A DNA stretch of 15,565 nucleotides from CAJQND01 sp051010055 (lineage in GTDB: Bacteria > Pseudomonadota > Alphaproteobacteria > Rhizobiales > CAJQND01). Made by a program: the position numbers and the translations under genes. Below the pieces are notes generated by a model. The model was not told the DNA's origin. It saw only the letters and a program-made list of their open reading frames with translations, and searched no databases. The DNA lies in contig JBPCVY010000074.1 in the NCBI GenBank assembly GCA_051010055.1, forward strand, positions 1 to 15,565, written 5' to 3'. This document shows positions 8,572-15,005 of the stretch, piece by piece. Position 1 is the first letter of the stretch; every line of letters starts with the position of its first letter.

Positions 8572-9686
8572 ACTTCAAACCTCCACTCACTCAACACATA
8601 CTCATCTTCTTCGTTTGGCTCGTGGTGGGCGCGCAAACGGGAAAATTCTTCAGGTTGCAAAAGCTGGCCGCAGGCCCATACGGCCATAGCGCGCACCAAC
8701 TCTGACTCATCTTTCAACAGCGCTATGGCATTTTCAGCCAACGCGCTATCGCTGGAATTTCCGATGGCAACCAAGACATTCCGGATGAACCTGTTCCGGC
8801 CAGCTCTTTTTACCGGACTTGCCGGAAAATGGGCCCGGAAAGCATCCTTACCAAGCGTGGAAAGTTCGGCCAGCTTTGGCGCGCACAGGTTCTCACGCGC
8901 CTTCAGCTTGGCTTCGTGCCCTTCACGGGCAAACTTGTTCCAGGGGCACACCGCAAGGCAGTCATCGCACCCGAATATCCGGTTGCCCATGCCTGGCCTC
9001 AGTTCCCTGTCGATATGGCCTTGGTGCTCAATCGTGAGATAAGAAATGCAACGGCGCGCATCCAGTTTATAGGGTGCGGGGAACGCATCTGTCGGGCAGA
9101 TGTCCAAACAAGCCCGGCAATTGCCGCAATGGTCTTCCTCAGGACTGTCCGGCTCTATTTCAAGCCCGGTCAAAATGGCGCCGAGAAAGAGCCATGAACC
9201 AAATTCGCGTGAGACAAGGTTCGTATGTTTTCCCTGCCAGCCAATACCGGCGCTTTCTGCCAGGGGCTTTTCCATCAACGGAGCGGTATCAACAAACACC
9301 TTCACCTCGCACCCGTTCGCCTCGGCCAGCCAGCGCGCGACGCGCTTCAGCCGCTTCTTGATAATATCGTGATAGTCATGTCCAAGCGCATAGACTGATA
9401 TCACCCCTGTTTCTCGCGCCATCAGGCGGGCAAGCGGGTCCAAATCAGGCCCATAATTCACTCCCAGCATGATAGCGCTTTTGGCGCCGGGCCACATGGC
9501 GCGTGGCGAGATGCGCCTCTCAACAGTGTCGCTGAGCCAGCCCATGGTGCCGTGATGGTTCTTTTCAAGAAATTCGCACAGGCCGTTTGCAGCGCGTGCA
9601 GAACCTTCCGCAGAGGCAAAACCAACCGCGTCAAATCCTTCATTTCGCGCGCGCGCGACGACGTCAGCTTTGAGTGAAGCGCTCAT
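8568..9686 (-). CDS. queG: Epoxyqueuosine reductase (tRNA epoxyqueuosine(34) reductase)
   Basis: A 372-residue cobalamin-dependent iron-sulfur enzyme that performs the last step of queuosine synthesis, reducing epoxyqueuosine at the wobble position of tRNAs with GUN anticodons. The catalytic Asp133 sits in VDTAPLMEK, followed by GIGWQGK. Two 4Fe-4S clusters are shown by CGNCRACLDICP (Cys187, 190, 193, 197) with Cys213, and CDDCLAVCP (Cys240, 243, 247). The C-terminus (about 300-372) has the HEAT-like part of this family. The frame is open upstream to 9866, but those 60 residues are unlike the family and derive from a repeat element, so ATG 9686 is preferred; length then matches E. coli QueG (379). 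The ribosome-binding site is weak. It lies downstream of the GST gene on the same strand and overlaps the SDR gene. Confidence 0.95.
   Translation of the reverse strand: MSASLKADVVARARNEGFDAVGFASAEGSARAANGLCEFLEKNHHGTMGWLSDTVERRISPRAMWPGAKSAIMLGVNYGPDLDPLARLMARETGVISVYALGHDYHDIIKKRLKRVARWLAEANGCEVKVFVDTAPLMEKPLAESAGIGWQGKHTNLVSREFGSWLFLGAILTGLEIEPDSPEEDHCGNCRACLDICPTDAFPAPYKLDARRCISYLTIEHQGHIDRELRPGMGNRIFGCDDCLAVCPWNKFAREGHEAKLKARENLCAPKLAELSTLGKDAFRAHFPASPVKRAGRNRFIRNVLVAIGNSSDSALAENAIALLKDESELVRAMAVWACGQLLQPEEFSRLRAHHEPNEEDEYVLSEWRFEV
8580..8584 (-). promoter_or_regulatory. Ribosome-binding site supporting the TTG start of the SDR gene
   Basis: On the minus strand GGAGG lies inside the last codons of queG, eight bases before TTG 8571. 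It is a consensus site at ideal spacing and decides for the TTG start. Confidence 0.75.
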
Positions 9687-9697
9687 TTTCGCGCTAT

Positions 9698-9965
9698 AGA
9701 GCAAGTTTCGACCATATTGAAGCAATTCTGTTTCTCGATTGACGTGCGGACCAGAGATGAAACGGGCTTCAGCTGATGCCGGCATCACTGTAAACCGGTT
9801 CGGCTCTGGGCGCCCGCCAATCGGAAACCCGGAGGGACGGGCGCTTTTGCGCCAATACCGGCGCAAAGCCGCTCGCGAATACTAACATATTCTCTTCGCG
9901 TCTTCACTTGGTCTTGTATCAAAATCGCTCCGTCAGAATGGTTCAATATGGCCGAAATTTGCTCT
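9698..9965. repeat. 268-bp imperfect inverted repeat (MITE-like) filling the queG-GST gap
   Basis: The 315-nt stretch 9687-10001 has no gene. It holds a long inverted repeat: bases 9698-9730 read on the plus strand and 9965-9934 read on the minus strand agree at 29 of 33 columns (three mismatches, one gap), both beginning AGAGCAA and sharing CCATATTGAA and ATTCTG. Weaker matching (CGATT, then GACCA) continues inward to about 9755 and 9905. The centre contains GC-rich competing hairpins (9810-9866). No transposase and no clear target-site duplication are visible. The left end lies 11 bp before the queG ATG, so the element forms the queG leader. It may be a small non-autonomous element or a palindromic intergenic repeat. 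Confidence 0.7.
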
Positions 9966-10001
9966 GGCACGTAAAACCAAACGAGCTAAGCCCGGGCCAG
10001 T

Positions 10002-10694
10002 CTAAAAATCCAGGTCACCATAAGAGCGCGGCGGCGGCATTCCGCGCACGTGATCTGCAAGCAGCGGCCTGAACGAGGGGCGCGATTTCAGCCGCTGATA
10101 CCAGGTGCGTGTGGTTTCATTGGCGCTCCAGGGTACATCTCCCAGATAATCGATGCATGATAAATGAGCCGCCGCTGCCAAGTCTGCCAGTGTCAGTTCA
10201 TCGCCCGCAATCCAGTTGCGTTGATCCACCAGCTCGCCAATGAAATCCAGATGGAAGCGGATTTTCTTCAATGCCGCGCGCACTGCGTTCATATTGATTG
10301 CACCACCGCCGTGCGACGGGTCAGCAAACCGGCGTTCAACTTTTTCGCCCACAATCGGCCAGCTCACATCGCGGTGCAGCCGTCTGTCGAACCAGGAAAC
10401 AAGCCGGCGCGTCTCTGCCCGTTGTGCAGGGGTTTCCCCGAGCAAACTTTTGGCCTTGCCATCGCCCACACGGGTTTCTTCAAGATATTCGCCAACCGCC
10501 TCAATCCCCAAAACCGTTGTGCCGTCATCTTCGGCCAACACGGGAAGCAAACCAGAGGGGTTGATTTTCAGAAAGCCTGGCCGCCTTTCCCATGGCTTTT
10601 CCTCAATAAGTTCGACCTCTGCGCCATATTCTCCCATGGACAGGCGCACCCGCCGGGAGAATGGATCCAGAGGAAAATGATAGAGCTTTGCCAT
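10002..10694 (-). CDS. Glutathione S-transferase family protein
   Basis: A 230-residue cytosolic GST-fold protein, expected to conjugate or reduce small molecules with glutathione; the physiological substrate is unknown. The N-terminal thioredoxin-like domain starts KLYHFPLDPFSRRVRL, with Ser13 at the usual catalytic position; SGLLPVL gives the cis-proline (Pro51) before the glutathione gamma-glutamyl site, where the usual Glu-Ser pair is Glu65-Ala66. The helical C-terminal domain (about 90-225) contains WIAGDELTLADLAAAAHL, the GST N-capping-box region. ATG 10694 was chosen because homologues start at this MAKLYHFP segment; an in-frame ATG at 10730 would add 12 residues encoded within an inverted repeat. 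It is divergent from uppP and upstream of queG. It looks intact. Confidence 0.9.
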   Translation of the reverse strand: MAKLYHFPLDPFSRRVRLSMGEYGAEVELIEEKPWERRPGFLKINPSGLLPVLAEDDGTTVLGIEAVGEYLEETRVGDGKAKSLLGETPAQRAETRRLVSWFDRRLHRDVSWPIVGEKVERRFADPSHGGGAINMNAVRAALKKIRFHLDFIGELVDQRNWIAGDELTLADLAAAAHLSCIDYLGDVPWSANETTRTWYQRLKSRPSFRPLLADHVRGMPPPRSYGDLDF

Positions 10695-10712
10695 GCGCGT
10701 TCCCGATACTGC

Positions 10713-10761
10713 TTGAACCATTGGCTTCATCAGGCGGAACTATCGGCAGGCAATGGTTCAA
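10713..10761. repeat. Perfect 11-bp inverted repeat between GST and uppP
   Basis: TTGAACCATTG (10713-10723) and CAATGGTTCAA (10751-10761) are exact reverse complements separated by 27 bp, in the divergent promoter region of the GST gene and uppP. The core AATGGTTCAA recurs at 9937-9946 inside the element of the GST-queG gap. It could be an operator for a dimeric regulator, or arms of a degenerate intergenic repeat. Confidence 0.7.
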
Positions 10762-10830
10762 ACCTGTCCGATTTTGATTTAGAAGCTGCTATTGCCACTT
10801 AACGCAATCGCCTGCTGATTCGCATCCGAT

Positions 10831-10838
10831 AGGGGGAG
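10831..10838 (+). promoter_or_regulatory. Ribosome-binding site supporting the GTG start of uppP
   Basis: AGGGGGAG lies seven bases before GTG 10846, a strong site at correct spacing. It fixes the start where the protein family begins. Confidence 0.75.
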
Positions 10839-10845
10839 ACATTCA

Positions 10846-11655
10846 GTGACCATTGAGCAAATTATCGTCCTGGCAATTGTCCAGGGTATCACTGAGTTTC
10901 TGCCCGTTTCATCGTCAGGGCACCTGATTTTGGTGCCCACCTTGTCAGGGTGGAAAGACCAGGGTCTTATCACTGATGTGATGGTGCATATGGGCTCTTT
11001 TGTGGCGGTGCTGGTTTATTTCTGGCGCGATGTGGTGAAACTCACCAAGGGCGGCATTGATCTGCTGCGGTTAAAGTTCACCCTCAATGCGCGCATGGCC
11101 CTGTGGATAATCATCGGCACAATTCCGGCGGTAATTTTCGGGCTTTATGTGAAAAAGACAGGATTGATCGATCAGGTCCGCGGTGCTGAAATTGTTGCCT
11201 GGAACGCCATCATCTTCGGCATCCTCATGTACATCGCCGACCGATTTGGGCCAAAGCAAAAGCACATGGAAGATATTGGCTGGCGGACCGCCCTTGCCAT
11301 CGGCGTTGCTCAGGCAATCGCCATTATTCCGGGAACGTCGCGCTCGGGCATTACGATGACCGCCGGGCGGGCCCTTTCCATGACCCGGCCGGAAGCTGCC
11401 CGCTTTTCTTTCTTGCTGGGCATTCCGGCGATCGCCGGGGCAGGGGTGCTGGTGCTTTCAGAGGCTGTAGCAGCGGGAGAAACCATTTCAGGTGATGCTG
11501 TGCTGGCGGCGGTTTTAACGTTCTTTTCCGCCCTGGCGGCAATTGCCTTCCTCATGGCGCTGGTTAAGCGCGTAAGCTTTCTGCCGTTCGTGATTTACAG
11601 GCTCGCCCTTGGGTTTTTGCTGTTGTGGCTCATCCAAAATGGCACGATCGCCTAA
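10846..11655 (+). CDS. uppP: Undecaprenyl-diphosphatase UppP (BacA family)
   Basis: A 269-residue polytopic inner-membrane enzyme that removes a phosphate from undecaprenyl pyrophosphate, regenerating the lipid carrier for peptidoglycan and other envelope polymers; overexpression of the family is known to confer bacitracin resistance. The N-terminal motif QGITEFLPVSSSGHL contains Gln13, Glu17, Ser22-24 and His26. The second signature, PGTSRSG, begins at Pro162 with the catalytic Arg166 and is followed by a conserved TRPEAARFSFLLGIP segment. Several hydrophobic stretches fit the family's re-entrant and transmembrane helices, and the length is close to E. coli UppP (273). GTG is the start codon, backed by a strong ribosome-binding site. 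Its stop codon overlaps that of the convergent NDUFA9-like gene, leaving no room for a terminator. Confidence 0.96.
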   Translation: MTIEQIIVLAIVQGITEFLPVSSSGHLILVPTLSGWKDQGLITDVMVHMGSFVAVLVYFWRDVVKLTKGGIDLLRLKFTLNARMALWIIIGTIPAVIFGLYVKKTGLIDQVRGAEIVAWNAIIFGILMYIADRFGPKQKHMEDIGWRTALAIGVAQAIAIIPGTSRSGITMTAGRALSMTRPEAARFSFLLGIPAIAGAGVLVLSEAVAAGETISGDAVLAAVLTFFSALAAIAFLMALVKRVSFLPFVIYRLALGFLLLWLIQNGTIA

Positions 11656-12623
11656 GCTTGAACGTTCTCGAACTGGCCGTGGGGGCGGAACCGCTCCAGA
11701 TAATCAGGTACGATTGCCTCCACACCTTCCGGTGCAATGCCGAGGGCTTCAAATGTGCGCGCTTCTGCAATCGCCTCATCACTCACCACATTATCGCTTT
11801 CAAGCATGCGCACCTGATCAACCGTTAACGGCGCGCCAGGCACTATTTGGGTGAACATGGCGATAAATTTTGCCACCGGGAACGGTAAGGGCGCAAACAG
11901 ACGCTTTCTGTTGATGTGCTTTAAAATAAATTCGAGCACCTCACGGAACGACATTACTTCTGGCCCACCCAGCTCATAAACCGAACCAGCTGACGCCTTG
12001 CCATCCAGCACCGCGCAGACCGCTTTTGCGATATCTCCAGCGAAAACCGGCTGGAACCTGGTGTGGCCGCCTCCGATCAACGGCAGTGCGGGTGAATACC
12101 GGGCCATGGCAGCGAACCTGTTGAAGAAATCATCTTCAGGCCCGAAGACAATGGAAGGGCGTAAAATGACGGTGTCAGGAAATACGGATGAGGCTCTTTC
12201 CTCACCTTCTGCCTTTGTGCGGGCATAGGCTGCCTCGCTCTCATCATCAGCACCGATGGCGGAAACTTGAATGTATGTCTTTGCGCTGGCTGCTTTTGCG
12301 GCGCGGGCGCAAACTTCCGCCCCATGGGCCTGTACCGATGAGAATGTTTGCTGGCCGGAGGGTGCCAGAATGCCCACACAGTTGATAACCGCATCGGAAC
12401 CTGCGCAAACCGCCTCAACGGATTCTGGATAGCGCACATTGGCCTGGACGGGCTGGATTTGCCCTACATTGCCTAGCGGCTGCAAATGCCCGGCCAAATC
12501 AGGCCGCCGGCAGGCGCAGCGTATCCGGTATCCCTGCCCGGCGAGGGCGCGGACAATGTGCCGGCCAACAAAGCCCGACCCGCCGATGATTGTGACGAGT
12601 TTTTCCGAATTACCTTTTGCCAC
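11652..12623 (-). CDS. Complex I NDUFA9 subunit family protein (atypical SDR)
   Basis: A 323-residue Rossmann-fold protein related to the NDUFA9 accessory subunit of mitochondrial complex I; in alphaproteobacteria its role in NADH dehydrogenase assembly or stability is assumed rather than proven. The nucleotide-binding loop is IIGGSGFVGRH (12-22). Residues VSAIGADDES (120-129) and YARTK (Tyr133, Lys137) form an SDR-like active site, and RPSIVFGPEDDFFNRF (155-170) is a family signature. The open frame runs to 12716, but GTG 12623 has GGAG eight bases upstream and places the Rossmann strand near the N-terminus as in homologues. It is not next to nuo genes. It converges on uppP with a four-base overlap and is divergent from tRNA-Leu. 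Confidence 0.88.
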   Translation of the reverse strand: MAKGNSEKLVTIIGGSGFVGRHIVRALAGQGYRIRCACRRPDLAGHLQPLGNVGQIQPVQANVRYPESVEAVCAGSDAVINCVGILAPSGQQTFSSVQAHGAEVCARAAKAASAKTYIQVSAIGADDESEAAYARTKAEGEERASSVFPDTVILRPSIVFGPEDDFFNRFAAMARYSPALPLIGGGHTRFQPVFAGDIAKAVCAVLDGKASAGSVYELGGPEVMSFREVLEFILKHINRKRLFAPLPFPVAKFIAMFTQIVPGAPLTVDQVRMLESDNVVSDEAIAEARTFEALGIAPEGVEAIVPDYLERFRPHGQFENVQA

Positions 12624-12631
12624 CGCGCGCG

Positions 12632-12635
12632 CTCC
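12632..12635 (-). promoter_or_regulatory. Ribosome-binding site supporting the GTG start of the NDUFA9-like gene
   Basis: On the minus strand GGAG lies eight bases before GTG 12623, while no comparable site precedes the in-frame ATG at 12716. Confidence 0.55.
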
Positions 12636-12732
12636 ACAAAACTGAACATTACCAATAGCCGTTTTTACAGGACATTGAAAAGCCTTCAACAAGGCGTTTC
12701 GCCGCGATTGCCACATTGTTGCATGACACGGC

Positions 12733-12761
12733 TTGACAATCGCCTGCCAGTGCCACTATGT
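12733..12761 (+). promoter_or_regulatory. Strong promoter of tRNA-Leu
   Basis: TTGACA (12733-12738, preceded by C) and CTATGT (12756-12761) are spaced by 17 bp, nearly the alphaproteobacterial housekeeping consensus. Transcription would start about 12768, six bases before the mature tRNA. It probably also drives the downstream RNase D gene, because no terminator separates them. Confidence 0.8.
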
Positions 12762-12773
12762 GCTGGCCGACGT

Positions 12774-12860
12774 GCCCAGGTGGCGGAATTGGTAGACGCG
12801 CTAGCTTCAGGTGCTAGTGACCGTATGGTCGTGGAAGTTCGAGTCTTCTCCTGGGCACCA
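12774..12860 (+). tRNA. tRNA-Leu (anticodon CAG)
   Basis: An 87-nt class II tRNA with the CCA end encoded (12858-12860). Acceptor stem GCCCAGG (12774-12780) pairs with CCTGGGC (12850-12856), discriminator A12857. The D arm is 12783-12799. The anticodon stem CTAGC/GCTAG (12801-12805, 12813-12817) encloses loop TTCAGGT with anticodon CAG at 12808-12810, reading CUG. The long variable arm GACC-GTAT-GGTC (12819-12830) is typical of leucine tRNAs. The T arm is 12833-12849 with loop TTCGAGT. Confidence 0.98.
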
Positions 12861-12902
12861 AATGCGCTGAAATTTTTGCGCGAAGATGGAAATAACCGCT
12901 CC

Positions 12903-13514
12903 ATGTCAATCACCCTTCACAAAGGCGATCTTCCAGCATCTCTCGATTTGGGAAGCGTGGTGGCGGTAGACACCGAAACACTCGGACTAAAGCCTCATCG
13001 CGACAAACTCTGCCTGGTGCAGCTCTCATCGGGCGATGGGACGGCTCATCTGGTTCAGATGGACAGGTCATCCTACGATGCGCCGAACCTGAAGCACGTT
13101 TTGGGTGATGAAAAAGTTCTAAAAATTTTTCACTATGCCCGTTTTGACGTGGCGGTGCTGAAGGCCTATCTCGGCGTCGATACATATCCCGTCTACTGCA
13201 CCAAAATCGCTTCAAAACTGACGCGCACCTATACAGACAGACACGGACTGAAAGATTTGTGCCGTGAACTCTTGGGCAAAGACCTCTCCAAACAGCAGCA
13301 AAGTTCAGATTGGGGCGCTAATGAACTTTCCGATGCGCAAAAGTCATACGCGGCACTGGATGTCTTGTATCTGCACGAGCTGAGGGAACGACTTGAGGCT
13401 ATGCTGAACCGCGAAGGGCGCAGCGATTTGGCGCGGGCTTGTTTTTCTTTCTTGCCTACCCGGGCTGAGCTTGACCTTGCTGGCTGGCCCGACGAGGATA
13501 TTTTCGCGCACTGA
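12903..13514 (+). CDS. rnd: Ribonuclease D, short form (3'-5' exoribonuclease)
   Basis: A 203-residue DEDDy-type 3'-5' exonuclease. Family members trim 3' ends of tRNA precursors and other small RNAs in the cytoplasm. Exo I is AVDTETLGL (Asp23, Glu25), Exo II is FHYARFD (Asp81) and Exo III is YAALD (Tyr148, Asp152), so the catalytic set is complete. The HRDC domains found in the longer E. coli RNase D (375 residues) are absent, as is normal for the short alphaproteobacterial form. The frame is open upstream through the tRNA gene, but ATG 12903 begins the conserved protein. It starts 42 nt after tRNA-Leu with no own promoter or terminator visible, and precedes lptC. The ribosome-binding site is weak (GGA 12 nt upstream). 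Confidence 0.9.
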   Translation: MSITLHKGDLPASLDLGSVVAVDTETLGLKPHRDKLCLVQLSSGDGTAHLVQMDRSSYDAPNLKHVLGDEKVLKIFHYARFDVAVLKAYLGVDTYPVYCTKIASKLTRTYTDRHGLKDLCRELLGKDLSKQQQSSDWGANELSDAQKSYAALDVLYLHELRERLEAMLNREGRSDLARACFSFLPTRAELDLAGWPDEDIFAH

Positions 13515-13620
13515 TTTGTCCCTCAATCTGCCGCATTCTCATGATGGAAGGGCGCAAGGGGCTTTGCCATATGATACACTTACGCCAGATATTGGTGAAC
13601 CGGCTTGAAGCCCGCCATTG

Positions 13621-13648
13621 TTAGGGATGCGGCTACGAATTAGGGATG
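13621..13648. repeat. Two direct copies of TTAGGGATG upstream of lptC
   Basis: TTAGGGATG occurs at 13621-13629 and 13640-13648, a 19-bp period or about two helical turns, 11 to 38 bp before the lptC ATG. It might be a regulator site for the lpt genes or chance; the second copy supplies the only AGGGA near the lptC start. Confidence 0.4.
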
Positions 13649-13658
13649 TTTTGATCAC

Positions 13659-14318
13659 ATGAGTTCTGCACCTGCAGAAAACGCGCGCCGGCCAAAACGC
13701 AAAGTGCGCAAATCCCGCCGCCATATGACAAAATTCGTCAGCCTGGCGTCGGTCTGCGCGCTTTTCGCCATGGCCGGGTGGTTTTTCATCCAGGCCGGGA
13801 CATTCGGGCGTATTTGGCACCCGGAAACCGTCAAACAGGATTCGCTGCCAAAACCTGATAAATCCGATGTCGAAACTGCTCAGTTTTCCGGCTACGACAA
13901 ATCGAACGATCCTTTTACCGTGAACGCCGATTCCGCTTTCCGGGACGAAAATGATCCATCAAAAACGCATTTGAGAGTGGTGCGCGGTCGCCTCAAAACA
14001 AACGAATCCGGTAAAGTTCTTTTGATGAAGTCAGATACGGGGATTTACGAATCTGAGCAAAAAATGCTGGATTTGGCAGGCAATGTGGAGCTTGTATCGA
14101 CAGACAACTACATTTTGTTTTTGGCGGACGCGACAATTGATGTAAATGCCAAGCGAATGCGTTCTGACCAGCCTGTGCACGTCATTTTCGATCAGGGCAC
14201 AATTGATGCTCAAGCCATCGAAATGTGGAACAACGGCAATGTAGTTGTGTTTAAGAATGGAGTTAAAATGAAAATTGTACCAAACTCCAGCGTCAGCAAA
14301 GGAGATGCTCAGCAATGA
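13659..14318 (+). CDS. lptC: LPS export ABC transporter periplasmic protein LptC
   Basis: A 219-residue bitopic inner-membrane protein of the Lpt bridge, which receives lipopolysaccharide from the LptB2FG transporter and passes it to LptA. The cytoplasmic N-terminus is strongly basic (residues 10-25), followed by one membrane helix (about 26-46) and a periplasmic beta-jellyroll domain that contains FTVNADSAFRDENDPS, LDLAGNVELVSTDNY and MRSDQPVHV, segments typical of LptC. Its N-terminal tail is longer than that of E. coli LptC (191 residues in total). The ribosome-binding site is poor at ATG 13659; Met23 is a possible alternative but would remove the basic anchor. The stop overlaps the lptA start as ATGA, so the two are co-translated. 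It follows rnd, as commonly seen in Hyphomicrobiales. Confidence 0.92.
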   Translation: MSSAPAENARRPKRKVRKSRRHMTKFVSLASVCALFAMAGWFFIQAGTFGRIWHPETVKQDSLPKPDKSDVETAQFSGYDKSNDPFTVNADSAFRDENDPSKTHLRVVRGRLKTNESGKVLLMKSDTGIYESEQKMLDLAGNVELVSTDNYILFLADATIDVNAKRMRSDQPVHVIFDQGTIDAQAIEMWNNGNVVVFKNGVKMKIVPNSSVSKGDAQQ

Positions 14319-14830
14319 CCGCCGCCTGGAAATTCCTTTTGTGCGGGCTGGGAATTCTCGCTCTGGTCACATTGCAACCGGCCGTGCCGGCGATGGCACA
14401 AACGAGCGCCGCAAGCAGCAAGGGCTCGAAAGCCATCGATATCAGTTCCGATTCCATGGAACTTCACAAAGAAGAAAACCGCGCCGTTTTTATCGGAAAG
14501 GTCGATGCGCTGCGCGATGGCGTTATTTTGCGTTCGGACAAACTTGTTGCCGATTACGTCGAAGTTCCGCAATCTGACGGCAGCAACAAAACAGAAGTGA
14601 GGTTCTTGAATGCCACAGGCAACGTGGTTGTCATTACGAACACACAGCATATCACTTCTGAATGGGCAACAATGGACGTGCAAAAGGACACTGCAGTCAT
14701 GGGGGGTAACGTGGTCGTCAAGGAAGGACAGACGATTATCCGCGGGCCCAAACTGTTTCTTGATCTCGAAACCGGGCGCAGCGATATGCGCGGCGGACGT
14801 GTAAAGGGGCGATTCTTCCCGCAGGAGTAA
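14315..14830 (+). CDS. lptA: LPS transport periplasmic protein LptA
   Basis: A 171-residue secreted protein (OstA/LptA fold) that forms the periplasmic bridge carrying lipopolysaccharide from LptC to LptD at the outer membrane. A signal peptide is clear: Lys6, hydrophobic core 7-20 and a signal peptidase I site PAMA-QT after Ala28. The mature part shows the family repeats, including IDISSDSMELHKEENRAVF near the N-terminus, ATGNVVVI, and DTAVMGGNVVVKEGQTIIRG with LFLDLETGRSDMRGGRV near the C-terminus. GGAG at 14301-14304, ten bases upstream, serves the start, which overlaps the lptC stop by four bases. Length is near the E. coli protein (185). Confidence 0.94.
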   Translation: MTAAWKFLLCGLGILALVTLQPAVPAMAQTSAASSKGSKAIDISSDSMELHKEENRAVFIGKVDALRDGVILRSDKLVADYVEVPQSDGSNKTEVRFLNATGNVVVITNTQHITSEWATMDVQKDTAVMGGNVVVKEGQTIIRGPKLFLDLETGRSDMRGGRVKGRFFPQE

Positions 14831-15005
14831 GGGGCTGGCGCGAAAGGTGGCAAAACCTTCTTCCGCCGCCTTGGGGTTTTACGCAAAATTAATTCAATTC
14901 GACGGTAATGACGTGGAACGGAGCGATCTTGAAAACAGGTCCGTAAAAGGGACGCAAAACCAGTCTGGACATGATCCAGCATTGCGAACTTCGCGGAACT
15001 TTCCT

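Noticed and set aside
9687..9866. 60-codon N-terminal extension of QueG
   Set aside because: The added residues are unlike QueG proteins and are encoded by the inverted-repeat element; the shorter form has the normal family length.
9698..9965. Insertion sequence with its own transposase
   Set aside because: Only 268 bp, no transposase frame, and no clear target-site duplication; at most a MITE-like remnant.
9687..10001. preQ1 riboswitch ahead of queG
   Set aside because: I could not recognise the small preQ1 aptamer in this spacer; its hairpins are explained as repeat structure.
10164..10802. 212-codon plus-strand frame opposite the GST gene, running toward uppP
   Set aside because: It mirrors the GST coding region, and its translation has no family character; the GST reading frame explains the sequence.
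12486..12902. Upstream open frame fused in phase to RNase D
   Set aside because: It crosses the tRNA-Leu gene and its promoter, and the conserved protein starts at ATG 12903.
13554..13567. Hairpin after rnd as an intrinsic terminator
   Set aside because: The stem is about 5 bp with a wobble pair and is not followed by a T run.
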